Positions 44,533 through 53,101 of a DNA stretch of 64,000 nucleotides are shown here, one piece after another. The notes under the pieces were generated by a model. That model ran no database searches and was not told the DNA's origin. It saw only the letters and a program-made list of their open reading frames with translations. Each line of letters starts with the position of its first letter. Position 1 is the stretch's first letter. This stretch comes from Chitinophagales bacterium (GTDB taxonomy: Bacteria > Bacteroidota > Bacteroidia > Chitinophagales > UBA10324). The stretch is from assembly GCA_019694975.1 (NCBI GenBank), contig JAIBAY010000005.1:248001-312000 (forward strand), read 5' to 3'. The position numbers and the translations under genes were made by a program.

Positions 44533-44698
44533 GTTGAAAGGTAAATTAAATTGCTAAAACTACAACTTTATGAAGATGCATCATGGACAACCTCACAGGA
44601 TTACATTGGAAATCATTGTTTAGCCATGGTTAGCGGCATAAGATTAATTTTAGACAGTTATCTGATAACATTACCCATTTACTAATACTGCAACCAAC

Positions 44699-46120
44699 AT
44701 GAACAGCGACGACTTCAGAAAACACGGCCATGATTTGATAAACTGGATGGCAGACTACCTTGAGAATATTAAAACGTATCCTGTAAAACCTTCTGTTAAC
44801 CCGGGAGCTATTAAAAATCAACTTTCGGAAAAAGCCCCGGAACTACCCGAGCCGTTCGGGCAGCTGTTTGATGACTTCAACAATATTATCCTGCCGGGAA
44901 TGACACACTGGCAACATCCGCAATTCTTCGCCTATTTTCCCACCGGTGGCAGTGCACCTTCTCTGCTTGCAGAAATGCTTACCGCCACGCTGGGGGCACA
45001 ATGCATGGTCTGGCTCACTTCTCCTGCCGCAGAAGAACTGGAAGAGCGCATGATGGAATGGCTGCGGGAGATGAAAGGCCTTCCCCGCCCTTTTACAGGC
45101 GTAATACAGGACAGCAGTTCAACTTCAACATTAGTTGCATTGCTCACTGCAAGGGAAGTAAAAACGAACTATTCAGTGAACAAATCAGGTTTCAGGTCGC
45201 AGCCATGCTTCAGGATATATACTTCCATGCAGGCACATTCGTCTGTTGACAAAGGTGCAAAGATCGCAGGCTTTGGAATTGACAACCTGGTTAAGATTGA
45301 AACAGATGAAAATTTTGCCATCATTCCATCTGCACTGGAAGCGGCCATTGAAAAAGACGTTGCTGATGGTTTTCTCCCTTTATGTGTGATATCCACTATT
45401 GGCACAACAAGTTCCACTGCGATTGATCCCATTCATGAAATCGGGCTGATCTGCAAAAAGTATGGATGCTGGCATCATATTGATGCATCGTATGCAGGTA
45501 CGGCGCTGCTGTTACCTGAATTCCGCTGGATGAGCAAAGGAATAGAGCTGGCCGATAGTTACGTCTTTAATCCGCATAAATGGATGCTTACCCATTTTGA
45601 TTGCTCCGCTTATTTTGTACAGAACAAGCAGGCGCTGATTAATACCTTCAGCATATTACCTGAATACCTGAAAACACCGGAAGATCTGATGGTGAACAAC
45701 TACCGCGACTGGGGCATTCCACTTGGCAGGAGGTTCCGTGCGCTGAAGTTGTGGTTTGTCATCCGCAGCTATGGAATAACAGGATTACGTGAAATAATCC
45801 GCCGGCATATACAATACGGGCAATGGCTCAAACATGAAATCGCCGTCACGCCGCATTTCGAACTGATGGCACCGGCACCGCTGAACCTGGTCTGCTTCAG
45901 GATAAAGCCGGAAGGAATTTATGACGAAACAAAACTGGATCAGGTCAATAAATTACTACTGGAAAAACTGAATAGCAGTGGTAAAATCCTGCTGACGCAA
46001 ACAAAACTGAATGACCGTTTTGTGATTAGGTTTGTAGCAGGCAATTCACATACAACCATGGAATCGGTTGCTGAAGGATGGCAGATGATTAAGCTATTTG
46101 CAGCTGAATTTACAGCTTAA
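44699..46120 (+). CDS. Aromatic-L-amino-acid decarboxylase-like PLP enzyme (group II)
   Basis: A 473-aa enzyme very like animal/plant AADC throughout. The PLP lysine is K294 (NPHKWMLTHFDCSAYFV). The ring-stacking histidine is H180 (MQAHSSVDKGA), and D262 lies in HHIDASYAG. The flexible-loop tyrosine required for decarboxylation, not oxidative deamination, is Y335 (NNYRDWGIPLGRRFRALKLW). It is expected to convert Trp, Tyr, Phe or L-DOPA to amines; specificity is not predictable. TAATTTTA about 45 nt upstream is a weak -7 element. It is transcribed divergently from the BNR gene. Confidence 0.93.
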   Translation: MNSDDFRKHGHDLINWMADYLENIKTYPVKPSVNPGAIKNQLSEKAPELPEPFGQLFDDFNNIILPGMTHWQHPQFFAYFPTGGSAPSLLAEMLTATLGAQCMVWLTSPAAEELEERMMEWLREMKGLPRPFTGVIQDSSSTSTLVALLTAREVKTNYSVNKSGFRSQPCFRIYTSMQAHSSVDKGAKIAGFGIDNLVKIETDENFAIIPSALEAAIEKDVADGFLPLCVISTIGTTSSTAIDPIHEIGLICKKYGCWHHIDASYAGTALLLPEFRWMSKGIELADSYVFNPHKWMLTHFDCSAYFVQNKQALINTFSILPEYLKTPEDLMVNNYRDWGIPLGRRFRALKLWFVIRSYGITGLREIIRRHIQYGQWLKHEIAVTPHFELMAPAPLNLVCFRIKPEGIYDETKLDQVNKLLLEKLNSSGKILLTQTKLNDRFVIRFVAGNSHTTMESVAEGWQMIKLFAAEFTA

Positions 46121-46365
46121 ACAGGCCCGGAAAAAACCTGATTGAAATATGCCCACGTCTGTTAACCAAAGGCCTGCTTCCTGATCTCTTACCGGAAAGC
46201 ATATAATGCCAGCAACATCACTATTAGCATTCCGCAGGCCGGATGGAATCCTGTCGGCCTTAACCATTGCAAAATTTGCCAGTCAATGATAACTGATGGT
46301 CGTGTTACCATTCGTTACAAAATCCTTCCGCGTAATCAAATTCGAAAAAACGCGCTTGAAGACTG

Positions 46366-47742
46366 CTATCCTTTCTTACTGCTTAACTCGGTAAAGTATT
46401 GGTAGAAGAAGGGAATCGTTTCAATGCCCTTGTAGAAATTGAACAAGCCGTAATGTTCATTGGGCGAATGCAGCGCATCAGTATCAAGTCCAAATCCCAG
46501 TAATATCGATTTCAAACCCAGTATGCTTTCGAAGGAAGCTACAACAGGAATGCTGCCACCTTCGAAGGTGGGAATTGCCTTCTTGCCAAAAGTGTGTTCC
46601 ATCGCTTTATTCGCAGCGGCGAAAGCAATAGAATCAGTAGGCGTGACAACTGCCTCACCACCGTGATGTGCTGTAACTTTAACAGTAACAGAAGCAGGAG
46701 CAATCGACATGATGTGCTTACGGAAGAGCTCGGTAATTTTTTCTGACGACTGATTAGGAACCAACCGCATAGAGATTTTCGCTGTTGCTTTCGACGGCAA
46801 CACCGTTTTAGCGCCTGCACCTGTATAACCGCCCCAGATGCCATTGCAATCGAGGCAGGGCCGGATTGTTGCACGTTCAATCGTTGTATAGCCGGCTTCA
46901 CCTTCAATATCACTTATGCCTAATTCTTCCTTATATGCGTCGAGGCTGAACGGCCGCTTTGCCATCTCGGCTCTTTCGGCCGCACTGTATTCAATCACAT
47001 CATCATAAAATCCCGGAATGGTGATACGGAAATTTTCATCTTTCAGCGAAGCAATCATCCTTGACAAAACATTAATCGGATTTGCCACTGCTCCGCCATA
47101 AACACCCGAATGCAGATCGCGGTTTGGCCCGGTAATTTCCACTTCATTATAACTTAAGCCGCGAAGGCCGATCGTAATGGAAGGGCAGTCATTGGCAATC
47201 ATGGAAGTATCAGAAACAAGCACGACATCCGCTTTGAGCCGGTCTTTATTCTTAGCGAGGAAATCATTTAAATGCGCTGAACCAACTTCCTCTTCTCCTT
47301 CTATCATAAATTTTACATTGCATGGAAGAGAATTTGTCCGCATCATAATTTCCAGCGCTTTGATGTGCATGAACACCTGTCCTTTGTCATCACAGGAACC
47401 GCGTGCGTAAATATTTTCCTCCCTGATTTCCGGCTCGAAGGGCGGTGAGTTCCAAAGTTCATACGGATCAGCGGGCTGCACATCGTAATGTCCATATACC
47501 AGTACTGTTGGCAGTTTAGCGTCAATGATCTTATCACCATATACTACCGGGAAGCCCTCTGTCGGTATCAGTTCAACATGTTCTGCACCGGCTTCTATGA
47601 GTTTTTTCTTCATAAACTCCGCCGCCTTAAACACATCATCGCTGAATTTCGGATCGGCACTAACCGATGGTATGCGAAGCACTTCGAACAGTTCATCCAG
47701 GAAACGCTGTTTGTGCTGATTGAGATAGGGTAATACATCCAT
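46366..47742 (-). CDS. M20-family dipeptidase
   Basis: A 458-aa dinuclear zinc peptidase (PepV/CNDP-like). The ligands are visible in order: H85 in VYGHYDVQP, the bridging Asp in ARGSCDDKG (about 118), the catalytic and ligand Glu pair in IEGEEEVGS (about 150-152), and a late histidine in SPNEHYG (about 440). The insertion domain (about 200-360) serves dimerisation. No signal peptide is seen, so it is cytoplasmic; it cleaves dipeptides taken up or left by proteolysis. A consensus TATATTTG lies 22 nt upstream. Confidence 0.94.
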   Translation of the reverse strand: MDVLPYLNQHKQRFLDELFEVLRIPSVSADPKFSDDVFKAAEFMKKKLIEAGAEHVELIPTEGFPVVYGDKIIDAKLPTVLVYGHYDVQPADPYELWNSPPFEPEIREENIYARGSCDDKGQVFMHIKALEIMMRTNSLPCNVKFMIEGEEEVGSAHLNDFLAKNKDRLKADVVLVSDTSMIANDCPSITIGLRGLSYNEVEITGPNRDLHSGVYGGAVANPINVLSRMIASLKDENFRITIPGFYDDVIEYSAAERAEMAKRPFSLDAYKEELGISDIEGEAGYTTIERATIRPCLDCNGIWGGYTGAGAKTVLPSKATAKISMRLVPNQSSEKITELFRKHIMSIAPASVTVKVTAHHGGEAVVTPTDSIAFAAANKAMEHTFGKKAIPTFEGGSIPVVASFESILGLKSILLGFGLDTDALHSPNEHYGLFNFYKGIETIPFFYQYFTELSSKKG

Positions 47743-47764
47743 GAGCTGATTTTTTTAGGAACAG

Positions 47765-47772
47765 CAAATATA
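47765..47772 (-). promoter_or_regulatory. -7 promoter element TATATTTG of the M20 dipeptidase gene
   Basis: Exact TAnnTTTG on the minus strand, 22 nt before the ATG at 47742. This also makes the short gap to the rhodanese gene a transcription unit boundary. Confidence 0.6.
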
Positions 47773-47869
47773 GAATTTACGCGCTAAGGTTTATATGACA
47801 GGCGGCATGCAGGTTTTGATATCGGGAGTGAGAAGAAATTGCGGTGTTGCCCAAACCGGCTTTCCCCAT

Positions 47870-48373
47870 TCAATAAATCTTCTCCCCTTTCTGCAACCAT
47901 ACTCCCCAGGTATGATCATAAGCGTGCACGTTGCCGGTGATCTTTCCCGACTGATCATAGACCGGATGATTCTCATTCACCCATTCAAAAATTCCGCCAT
48001 ACAAATTGGCGACATGGGAAAAACCTGCGTTCTTAAGCTGTTCAGCAACTTTTTCACTCCTGTATCCTACCGAACAGTAAACCACTATCCGCGCATCTTT
48101 ATCAATTCCTTTCACCGTATTCAGGGTAAATTGATCGTAACCGACCGGCAATGCATTTTTCAGGTGACTCACTTCAAATTCGTCCTTTTCACGGGCATCA
48201 AGAAAAATTATACCGGCAGATTTTTCCGCCGCTTCCTGCACGCTGATTTCACGCACGGAATGTGAAAGCAGATGCTGAAGCATCAGTCCGTAAGCCGGAT
48301 CTTTTACCTGTGAGCAGGCGAAATAGCTCTGCACGATGCAGCAAGTCAGCCATAAAATTGATTTCATACTCAT
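47870..48373 (-). CDS. Exported rhodanese-like domain protein
   Basis: A 167-aa protein. The N-terminal signal-like segment (3-20) ends ..YFACSQ and may be a weak lipobox with C20. One rhodanese domain follows (about 45-150). It has the active-site loop VVYCSVGYRSEKVA with the sulfur-accepting cysteine and conserved Arg, plus IIFLDAREKDEF and NLYGGIFEW. Periplasmic thiosulfate or persulfide sulfurtransferase activity is plausible. M1 or M3 could be the start. Confidence 0.86.
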   Translation of the reverse strand: MSMKSILWLTCCIVQSYFACSQVKDPAYGLMLQHLLSHSVREISVQEAAEKSAGIIFLDAREKDEFEVSHLKNALPVGYDQFTLNTVKGIDKDARIVVYCSVGYRSEKVAEQLKNAGFSHVANLYGGIFEWVNENHPVYDQSGKITGNVHAYDHTWGVWLQKGEKIY

Positions 48374-48619
48374 ATGACTTCGCTAAGTTACAACTTGAAA
48401 ATGCAATGGATAAGCCAGCATCTTATTACCATCATGCTGCAAAAACATTATGCAATTGTCACTTCCCGGATTTGCAAGCAATCATCATGATGAGTGGATT
48501 GCCAGGTTAAGAAAAATGGCAGGGTAACTTTAAGGCATATAGTGAATAAACTGCCCTTTGAATTTCTATCGGCTTGTTAAGGTGATTATTGCGCTGAACG
48601 CACTTTACGATGAATATCT

Positions 48620-48694
<75 letters not shown>

Positions 48695-48704
48695 GTAAAA
48701 AATG

Positions 48705-48712
48705 CAAATATA
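48705..48712 (-). promoter_or_regulatory. -7 promoter element TATATTTG of tRNA-Ala
   Basis: Exact TAnnTTTG on the minus strand, 10 nt before the mature tRNA 5' end. It confirms that the motif also serves stable RNA. Confidence 0.65.
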
Positions 48713-48737
48713 AAAGTTAAGGCAACATAAAGGGATT

Positions 48738-49838
48738 TCAATTTACGAGTGTTGCTTTTACGATCAATTCCGCAGTTTTTGCAGAGGCCCCTGCTCCACC
48801 CAATTGCTGCCGCAGGGCATGATAGCCATTCAAAATTGCCGACCTGCAGGCTTCATCATACAGCAACTTCTGCAATTCGGCCCTGAGGTTTTCAATAGTT
48901 AATTCCTGCTGAATCAATTCTTTCACCAGGGGCCGATCAAGCACCAGATTCACCAGTGAAATATACTTTACATCTACCAGCTGTTTACCGATCCAGAAAG
49001 AGAGTGCATTGCCTTTGTAACAAACCACTTCCGGAACATTAAACAATGCAGCTTCCAGTGTTGCTGTGCCTGAAGTGACAAGGGCAGCCTGCGCATGCGC
49101 CAGCAACGGATACGTCTTATTAAAAAGTATCTGCACACCGGAGTCCGCCGTCAGGTCACGATAAAAACCTTCCTCAATTGAGTTTACGGCAGCCACTACA
49201 AATTGCACCTCTCTGAAATGTGCAATCATCTGCAACATCAGCGGAAGCATGGTTGCAATTTCCTGTTTCCTCGAACCCGGTAATAAGGCTACAACCGGCT
49301 TAGCTGATGAAAGATTAAGCGGCTCATGCGTAAACCGTGACATCGCATCCAATAACGGATGCCCGACAAAGGTGACGTCATAGTTCCATTTTTTATAGAA
49401 TTCCTTTTCAAATGGCAGAATCACAAACAGCTGATCCACGTCGCGCTTAATTTTCTTAACACGCGAAGCTTTCCATGCCCAAACCTGTGGAGAGATGTAA
49501 TAGAATACTTTCAGCTTTTGCTGGCGGGCATAGGCGGCAATTCTCAGGTTAAATCCGGGATAATCGACGAGAATGATCGCTTCCGGCTTCCATGCATCGA
49601 GATCACTTTTAACAAGTTCAATAAAGCCAAGAATTTTACGCAGGTTCAGGATCACCTCGAGGAAACCCATAAAGGCAGTTTCGCGGTAATGTTTAATCAG
49701 CGTTACGCCTTCTGCATTCATCAGGTCACCACCAATACCGCGAAAGGTTGCTCCGGGCTGAATTTTCTTTATAGCATGTACGAGGTTAGCTGCGTGCAAG
49801 TCGCCGGAGGCTTCACCGGCAATGATATAATACCGCAT
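48738..49838 (-). CDS. lpxB: Lipid-A-disaccharide synthase
   Basis: A 366-aa GT-B glycosyltransferase (family 19) that joins UDP-2,3-diacylglucosamine and lipid X in lipid A synthesis. Characteristic segments are IIAGEASGDLHAANLV (5-20), FRGIGGDLM, HYRETAFMGFLEVI, VDYPGFNLRIA, YYISPQVWAWK and VALLPGSRKQEI (about 185-196). Its ATG overlaps the preceding stop by 1 bp (TGATG), so it is translationally coupled to the small membrane protein and surE upstream. Confidence 0.97.
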   Translation of the reverse strand: MRYYIIAGEASGDLHAANLVHAIKKIQPGATFRGIGGDLMNAEGVTLIKHYRETAFMGFLEVILNLRKILGFIELVKSDLDAWKPEAIILVDYPGFNLRIAAYARQQKLKVFYYISPQVWAWKASRVKKIKRDVDQLFVILPFEKEFYKKWNYDVTFVGHPLLDAMSRFTHEPLNLSSAKPVVALLPGSRKQEIATMLPLMLQMIAHFREVQFVVAAVNSIEEGFYRDLTADSGVQILFNKTYPLLAHAQAALVTSGTATLEAALFNVPEVVCYKGNALSFWIGKQLVDVKYISLVNLVLDRPLVKELIQQELTIENLRAELQKLLYDEACRSAILNGYHALRQQLGGAGASAKTAELIVKATLVN

Positions 49839-50149
49839 CAGAAGAATTTAAACAGAATGATAAAGATGCCGTAAAAAATGGTAGCGCCCACCACGCCGCG
49901 TACTGTTTCATATCGTTTTAAAGATAGAAAATAGAAAAAAACAGGCAGGTTCATGACGATGGCAAGGCTTAGGGCAGCGGATATTTTTGAAGTATTGAAC
50001 AGCTGATTCCAGTACATCTCAAGGCTCAGCTGATCGGAGAAGGCAAAAACATAGAACAACAGAAATCCAATAACCGGAAATACAAGCCCGAAAAATGCGC
50101 CCAGGTAAATGTTGTCGCGCGGCCGGACAGGTTGCGTCCTTTTAATCAT
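49838..50149 (-). CDS. Small membrane protein between surE and lpxB
   Basis: A 103-aa protein with three hydrophobic segments (about 15-38, 53-72 and 83-103) and a basic N-terminus (MIKRTQPVRPRDN). I do not recognise a named family. It overlaps the surE 3' end by 8 bp and the lpxB start by 1 bp, so translation of the three genes is coupled. Position next to lpxB suggests an envelope role, but this is only by association. Confidence 0.82.
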   Translation of the reverse strand: MIKRTQPVRPRDNIYLGAFFGLVFPVIGFLLFYVFAFSDQLSLEMYWNQLFNTSKISAALSLAIVMNLPVFFYFLSLKRYETVRGVVGATIFYGIFIILFKFF

Positions 50150-50927
50150 TTAGTTTCCAATTATTGATGATATCGGGAATGGCATGATGTGCTGTAAGAT
50201 CGAATTGTACCGGAACAACCGAAGCAAATCCGTTTTGCAAAGCCCACTCATCGGTATCATCTCCCATATCTTTATTGACAAAGTTACCGGTGAGCCAATA
50301 GTATTTCTTCCCTCTCGGATCAATGCGTTCCGTAAATTCTTCCTGCCATTTGGCGACAGCCTGACGGCAAACTTTAATGCCCTTATAACCTGATTCGGGA
50401 ACATCAGGAATATTTACATTTAACAGGATATGCCTGGGTAAGCCATTCTTGATAACCTGTGGTGTAACCTCCCTTATCACCCTTCTCGGTAAAGCCATGT
50501 CGGCTTCAAACGAATAATTCAGGTAGGAAAAACCGATGGCATCAATGCCTTCTATTGCAGCCTCCATAGCAGCTGACATGGTTCCCGAGTAAATTACATT
50601 GATGGAAGAGTTTGATCCATGATTGACGCCTGAAACACACAGGTCAGGCTTTCCTTTAATAATCTTATCCACCGCCAGTTTTACACAATCAACGGGTGTT
50701 CCGGTACATTGATAAGATTCAACGTCTTCAAACATTTTCACATGCTCAATCCGCAGGGGTTCGTCGATGGTGATGGCATGGCCCATACCTGATTGCGGGC
50801 TGTCCGGTGCAACCACGATCACTTTGCCAAGGTGCCGCATTTCTTCTACCAGCACTCTTATGCCGGGTGAAGTGATGCCATCATCGTTAGTGACAAGAAT
50901 GATTGGCTTCGATTTCTTTGTAGTCAT
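50142..50927 (-). CDS. surE: 5'/3'-nucleotidase SurE
   Basis: A 261-aa metal-dependent phosphatase. The metal site is VTNDDGITSPGI near the N-terminus. VVAPDSPQSGMGHAIT follows, then GTPVDCVKLA and VSGVNHGSNSSINVIYSGTM, all hallmarks of SurE. It dephosphorylates nucleoside 5'- and 3'-monophosphates. The frame opens with a TTG at 50945, but that overlaps the -7 element (50943-50950), so the ATG at 50927 (MTTKKSKP) is the start. First gene of the surE-membrane protein-lpxB operon. Confidence 0.96.
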   Translation of the reverse strand: MTTKKSKPIILVTNDDGITSPGIRVLVEEMRHLGKVIVVAPDSPQSGMGHAITIDEPLRIEHVKMFEDVESYQCTGTPVDCVKLAVDKIIKGKPDLCVSGVNHGSNSSINVIYSGTMSAAMEAAIEGIDAIGFSYLNYSFEADMALPRRVIREVTPQVIKNGLPRHILLNVNIPDVPESGYKGIKVCRQAVAKWQEEFTERIDPRGKKYYWLTGNFVNKDMGDDTDEWALQNGFASVVPVQFDLTAHHAIPDIINNWKLND

Positions 50928-50942
50928 AGTTTTTAAAGCGCA

Positions 50943-50950
50943 CAAAAATA
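50943..50950 (-). promoter_or_regulatory. -7 promoter element TATTTTTG of surE-lpxB
   Basis: Exact TAnnTTTG on the minus strand, 15 nt before the surE ATG at 50927. It excludes the TTG start at 50945. Confidence 0.6.
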
Positions 50951-51198
50951 GCTAATAAATGGCGTCGTAACAGCAGCAAGACATGACCCCGAAAGATTAA
51001 CAGGTGGCAGCCCGCCTGTCTCTTGCCAGCATATATCCTGCAATACATTAAGACAAAAGACTGAAGCATGGCGGAAAATCAGCTGTTTCAAAATATGCCA
51101 TCATTCCGGATAAAGTTGCAACCTGTTCCCGGATTTGCACGAGAAATAACAGAATGTTAATTGTGGAAGCGGCAAAATTCAAAAGAGAAAATTCCGCG

Positions 51199-51206
51199 TA
51201 TCTTTG
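51199..51206 (+). promoter_or_regulatory. -7 promoter element TATCTTTG of the hydroxylase gene
   Basis: Exact TAnnTTTG, identical to the rpoD element. It lies inside the longer open frame (from 51161) and 20 nt before the ATG at 51227, fixing the start. Confidence 0.6.
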
Positions 51207-51226
51207 CCGAAACCATTTTTTGTCAA

Positions 51227-51865
51227 ATGGAAATGAAAATTAAGAATAAAGGCCAGGCCACAATGTTTCAGTCAAAGTGGCTGGAAGGCATGACCAAAAC
51301 AAGCCCGCAAGTGATCTTCAGCATTTACCTGCCGATTGTGGTTGGCATGTTATGCTACGGATACTTTTCCCTTCAAATCAACCTATTGGTGGTAGCAGGA
51401 CTTTATTTCGCAGGCATGTTTTTCTGGACGTTTTTTGAATACCTGATGCACCGGTTTGTGTTTCATCATCATTCCGATAATCCCAAGATGCAGAAATTCA
51501 TGTACACAGCACATGGTGTTCACCATGAATTCCCAAGGGATAAAGACCGTTTATTCATGCCGCCCATACCTTCCCTTTTTCTTGCAACACTTATTTTTTC
51601 TTCTTTTTACCTGGTGCTTCATCACTATGCTTTTGTTTTCTTTCCCGGATTTTTAACGGGTTACCTTGCTTATGGATCCATGCACTATGCCATTCATGCA
51701 ATGGCACCACCATTCAGGTTTATGAAATCGTGGTGGAGATATCACCATCTGCACCACTACAAATCACCGGATAAGGGTTTTGGTGTTTCTTCTCCCATGT
51801 GGGATCATGTCTTCGGATCAGTACCGAAGCATGAAGGCAAATTCAACAATCCGGAAGAAAACTGA
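51227..51865 (+). CDS. Fatty acid hydroxylase / sterol desaturase family protein
   Basis: A 212-aa membrane di-iron enzyme with four TM segments and the histidine clusters of the superfamily: HRFVFHHH, HGVHHE, HYAIH and HHLHHY. The layout resembles yeast Scs7-type sphingolipid alpha-hydroxylases. In Bacteroidota, which make sphingolipids and hydroxy fatty acids, such a role is possible but unproven. M at 51227 is chosen over the TTG at 51161 because the promoter element lies between them; M3 at 51233 is an alternative. Confidence 0.9.
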   Translation: MEMKIKNKGQATMFQSKWLEGMTKTSPQVIFSIYLPIVVGMLCYGYFSLQINLLVVAGLYFAGMFFWTFFEYLMHRFVFHHHSDNPKMQKFMYTAHGVHHEFPRDKDRLFMPPIPSLFLATLIFSSFYLVLHHYAFVFFPGFLTGYLAYGSMHYAIHAMAPPFRFMKSWWRYHHLHHYKSPDKGFGVSSPMWDHVFGSVPKHEGKFNNPEEN

Positions 51866-51973
51866 TCTCCCCGAAGCGCTTTTAGCTTAAGAATTTGCTC
51901 CTGTATCATAAGCTGATGCGGGAATAGCGGTCATTATTATTGCCCTGTGAAGACTGTTGATTCGATGAAGCCT

Positions 51974-52963
51974 TTATTCCAGAAAGGTTTGCATATTAAT
52001 CTGAAGGGCGCATTTAAAATGCTTTTCCGGACATTGTCTGAAACCATGCAAGCCACAAGGCCTGCATGGCAATTTTCCCTCTATTTCCAGCACATGATGA
52101 ACAGATGAAAGCGGCCCGAAACCAAACTGTGGTATGGTTGAACAGAAAACGGCTGTGACATTCGCATTTACGGAAGAAGCAAAATGAAGTGGCGCAGAAT
52201 CATTCACATAGTTCATAGCCGCATCTTTCATTAAGGCAGCCGTTTGGAGAAAAGACAGCTGACCTGCCATGTTACTGATTTTACGTTCCGGAAAAGAGTG
52301 CATGATTTTATTGCATAACAGATGATCACCACCTGCACCAAGCAAATAGATATTATAATTTGCAGGAATTTTCATGATGAGTTCCATCCATTTCTCTACC
52401 GGCAACTGTTTGGTAAACCACACGGATGAAGGGCAGATGGTGACAAAAGGTTCATCCTTATACTTCTTCACGGAATCGAAATCAGCAACAGAAGGATACA
52501 ATGCAGGCAATGCAGGAACAGTATCCGTGAAACGGGCAATCAACTGCTGGTTTCGGTTAATTTCATGCAAAAACACGGCATCGCCACTGTGTCCAAGTGT
52601 ATGGGGAAATTTGTTAGTGAAAAGGAAAGAAAATGGATTCTTCGCATAGCCGGCGGATATTTTAGCACCAGAGAATGCAGTAAGCAATCCTGATGCGGCA
52701 AATCGCTGGCAATTCACAATCAGTTCAAACTTCTCGCGCCTGATAGAAAATAACAGGCGTATGAGGTTCCTGTATTTATGTTGTTTTTTATCCCAAATCC
52801 ATACCTTTTCAATTCCAGGATGCCCCGCTAACAAACCTTCATTTCCACTTCGGAGCAAAAAGTGAATTTCGGCCTGTGGATAATATGCGCGCAGCTTTTC
52901 AACCAATGCCGTCGCCAGCACCACATCGCCGATAAATGCCGTTTGTATAATCAGGATTTTCAA
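51974..52963 (-). CDS. Glycosyltransferase family 9 (LPS heptosyltransferase-like)
   Basis: A 329-aa GT-B enzyme. It shows KILIIQTAFIGDVVLATALVE-type start (IGDVVLAT at 11-18), AEIHFLLRSGNEGLLAGHP (about 35-53), VTICPSSVWFTKQLPVEKW (the donor loop) and MNYVNDSAPLHFASSVNANV (about 253-272). Those are the GT9 motifs of ADP-heptose:LPS transferases. It acts at the inner membrane in LPS core or glycan assembly; the sugar is not certain. It converges with the hydroxylase gene. No consensus promoter is seen. Confidence 0.92.
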   Translation of the reverse strand: MKILIIQTAFIGDVVLATALVEKLRAYYPQAEIHFLLRSGNEGLLAGHPGIEKVWIWDKKQHKYRNLIRLLFSIRREKFELIVNCQRFAASGLLTAFSGAKISAGYAKNPFSFLFTNKFPHTLGHSGDAVFLHEINRNQQLIARFTDTVPALPALYPSVADFDSVKKYKDEPFVTICPSSVWFTKQLPVEKWMELIMKIPANYNIYLLGAGGDHLLCNKIMHSFPERKISNMAGQLSFLQTAALMKDAAMNYVNDSAPLHFASSVNANVTAVFCSTIPQFGFGPLSSVHHVLEIEGKLPCRPCGLHGFRQCPEKHFKCALQINMQTFLE

Positions 52964-53101
52964 ATGCCGGATTTTATTGCCTTCGTAAAGAATTTATTTG
53001 TAATGTTTTTGACAGCTGCATCTATTGAGGGCTCCTGTTTATGAATTGAATAAACGGACAAAATAACGAGTAATACATACTTGCGGATACCTCATAACAG
53101 G

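Noticed and set aside
46121..46365. Possible small gene or RNA between the decarboxylase and the M20 dipeptidase
   Set aside because: 245 bp with only a CAGG/CCTG short inverted repeat near 46122-46140; no stable structure or frame.
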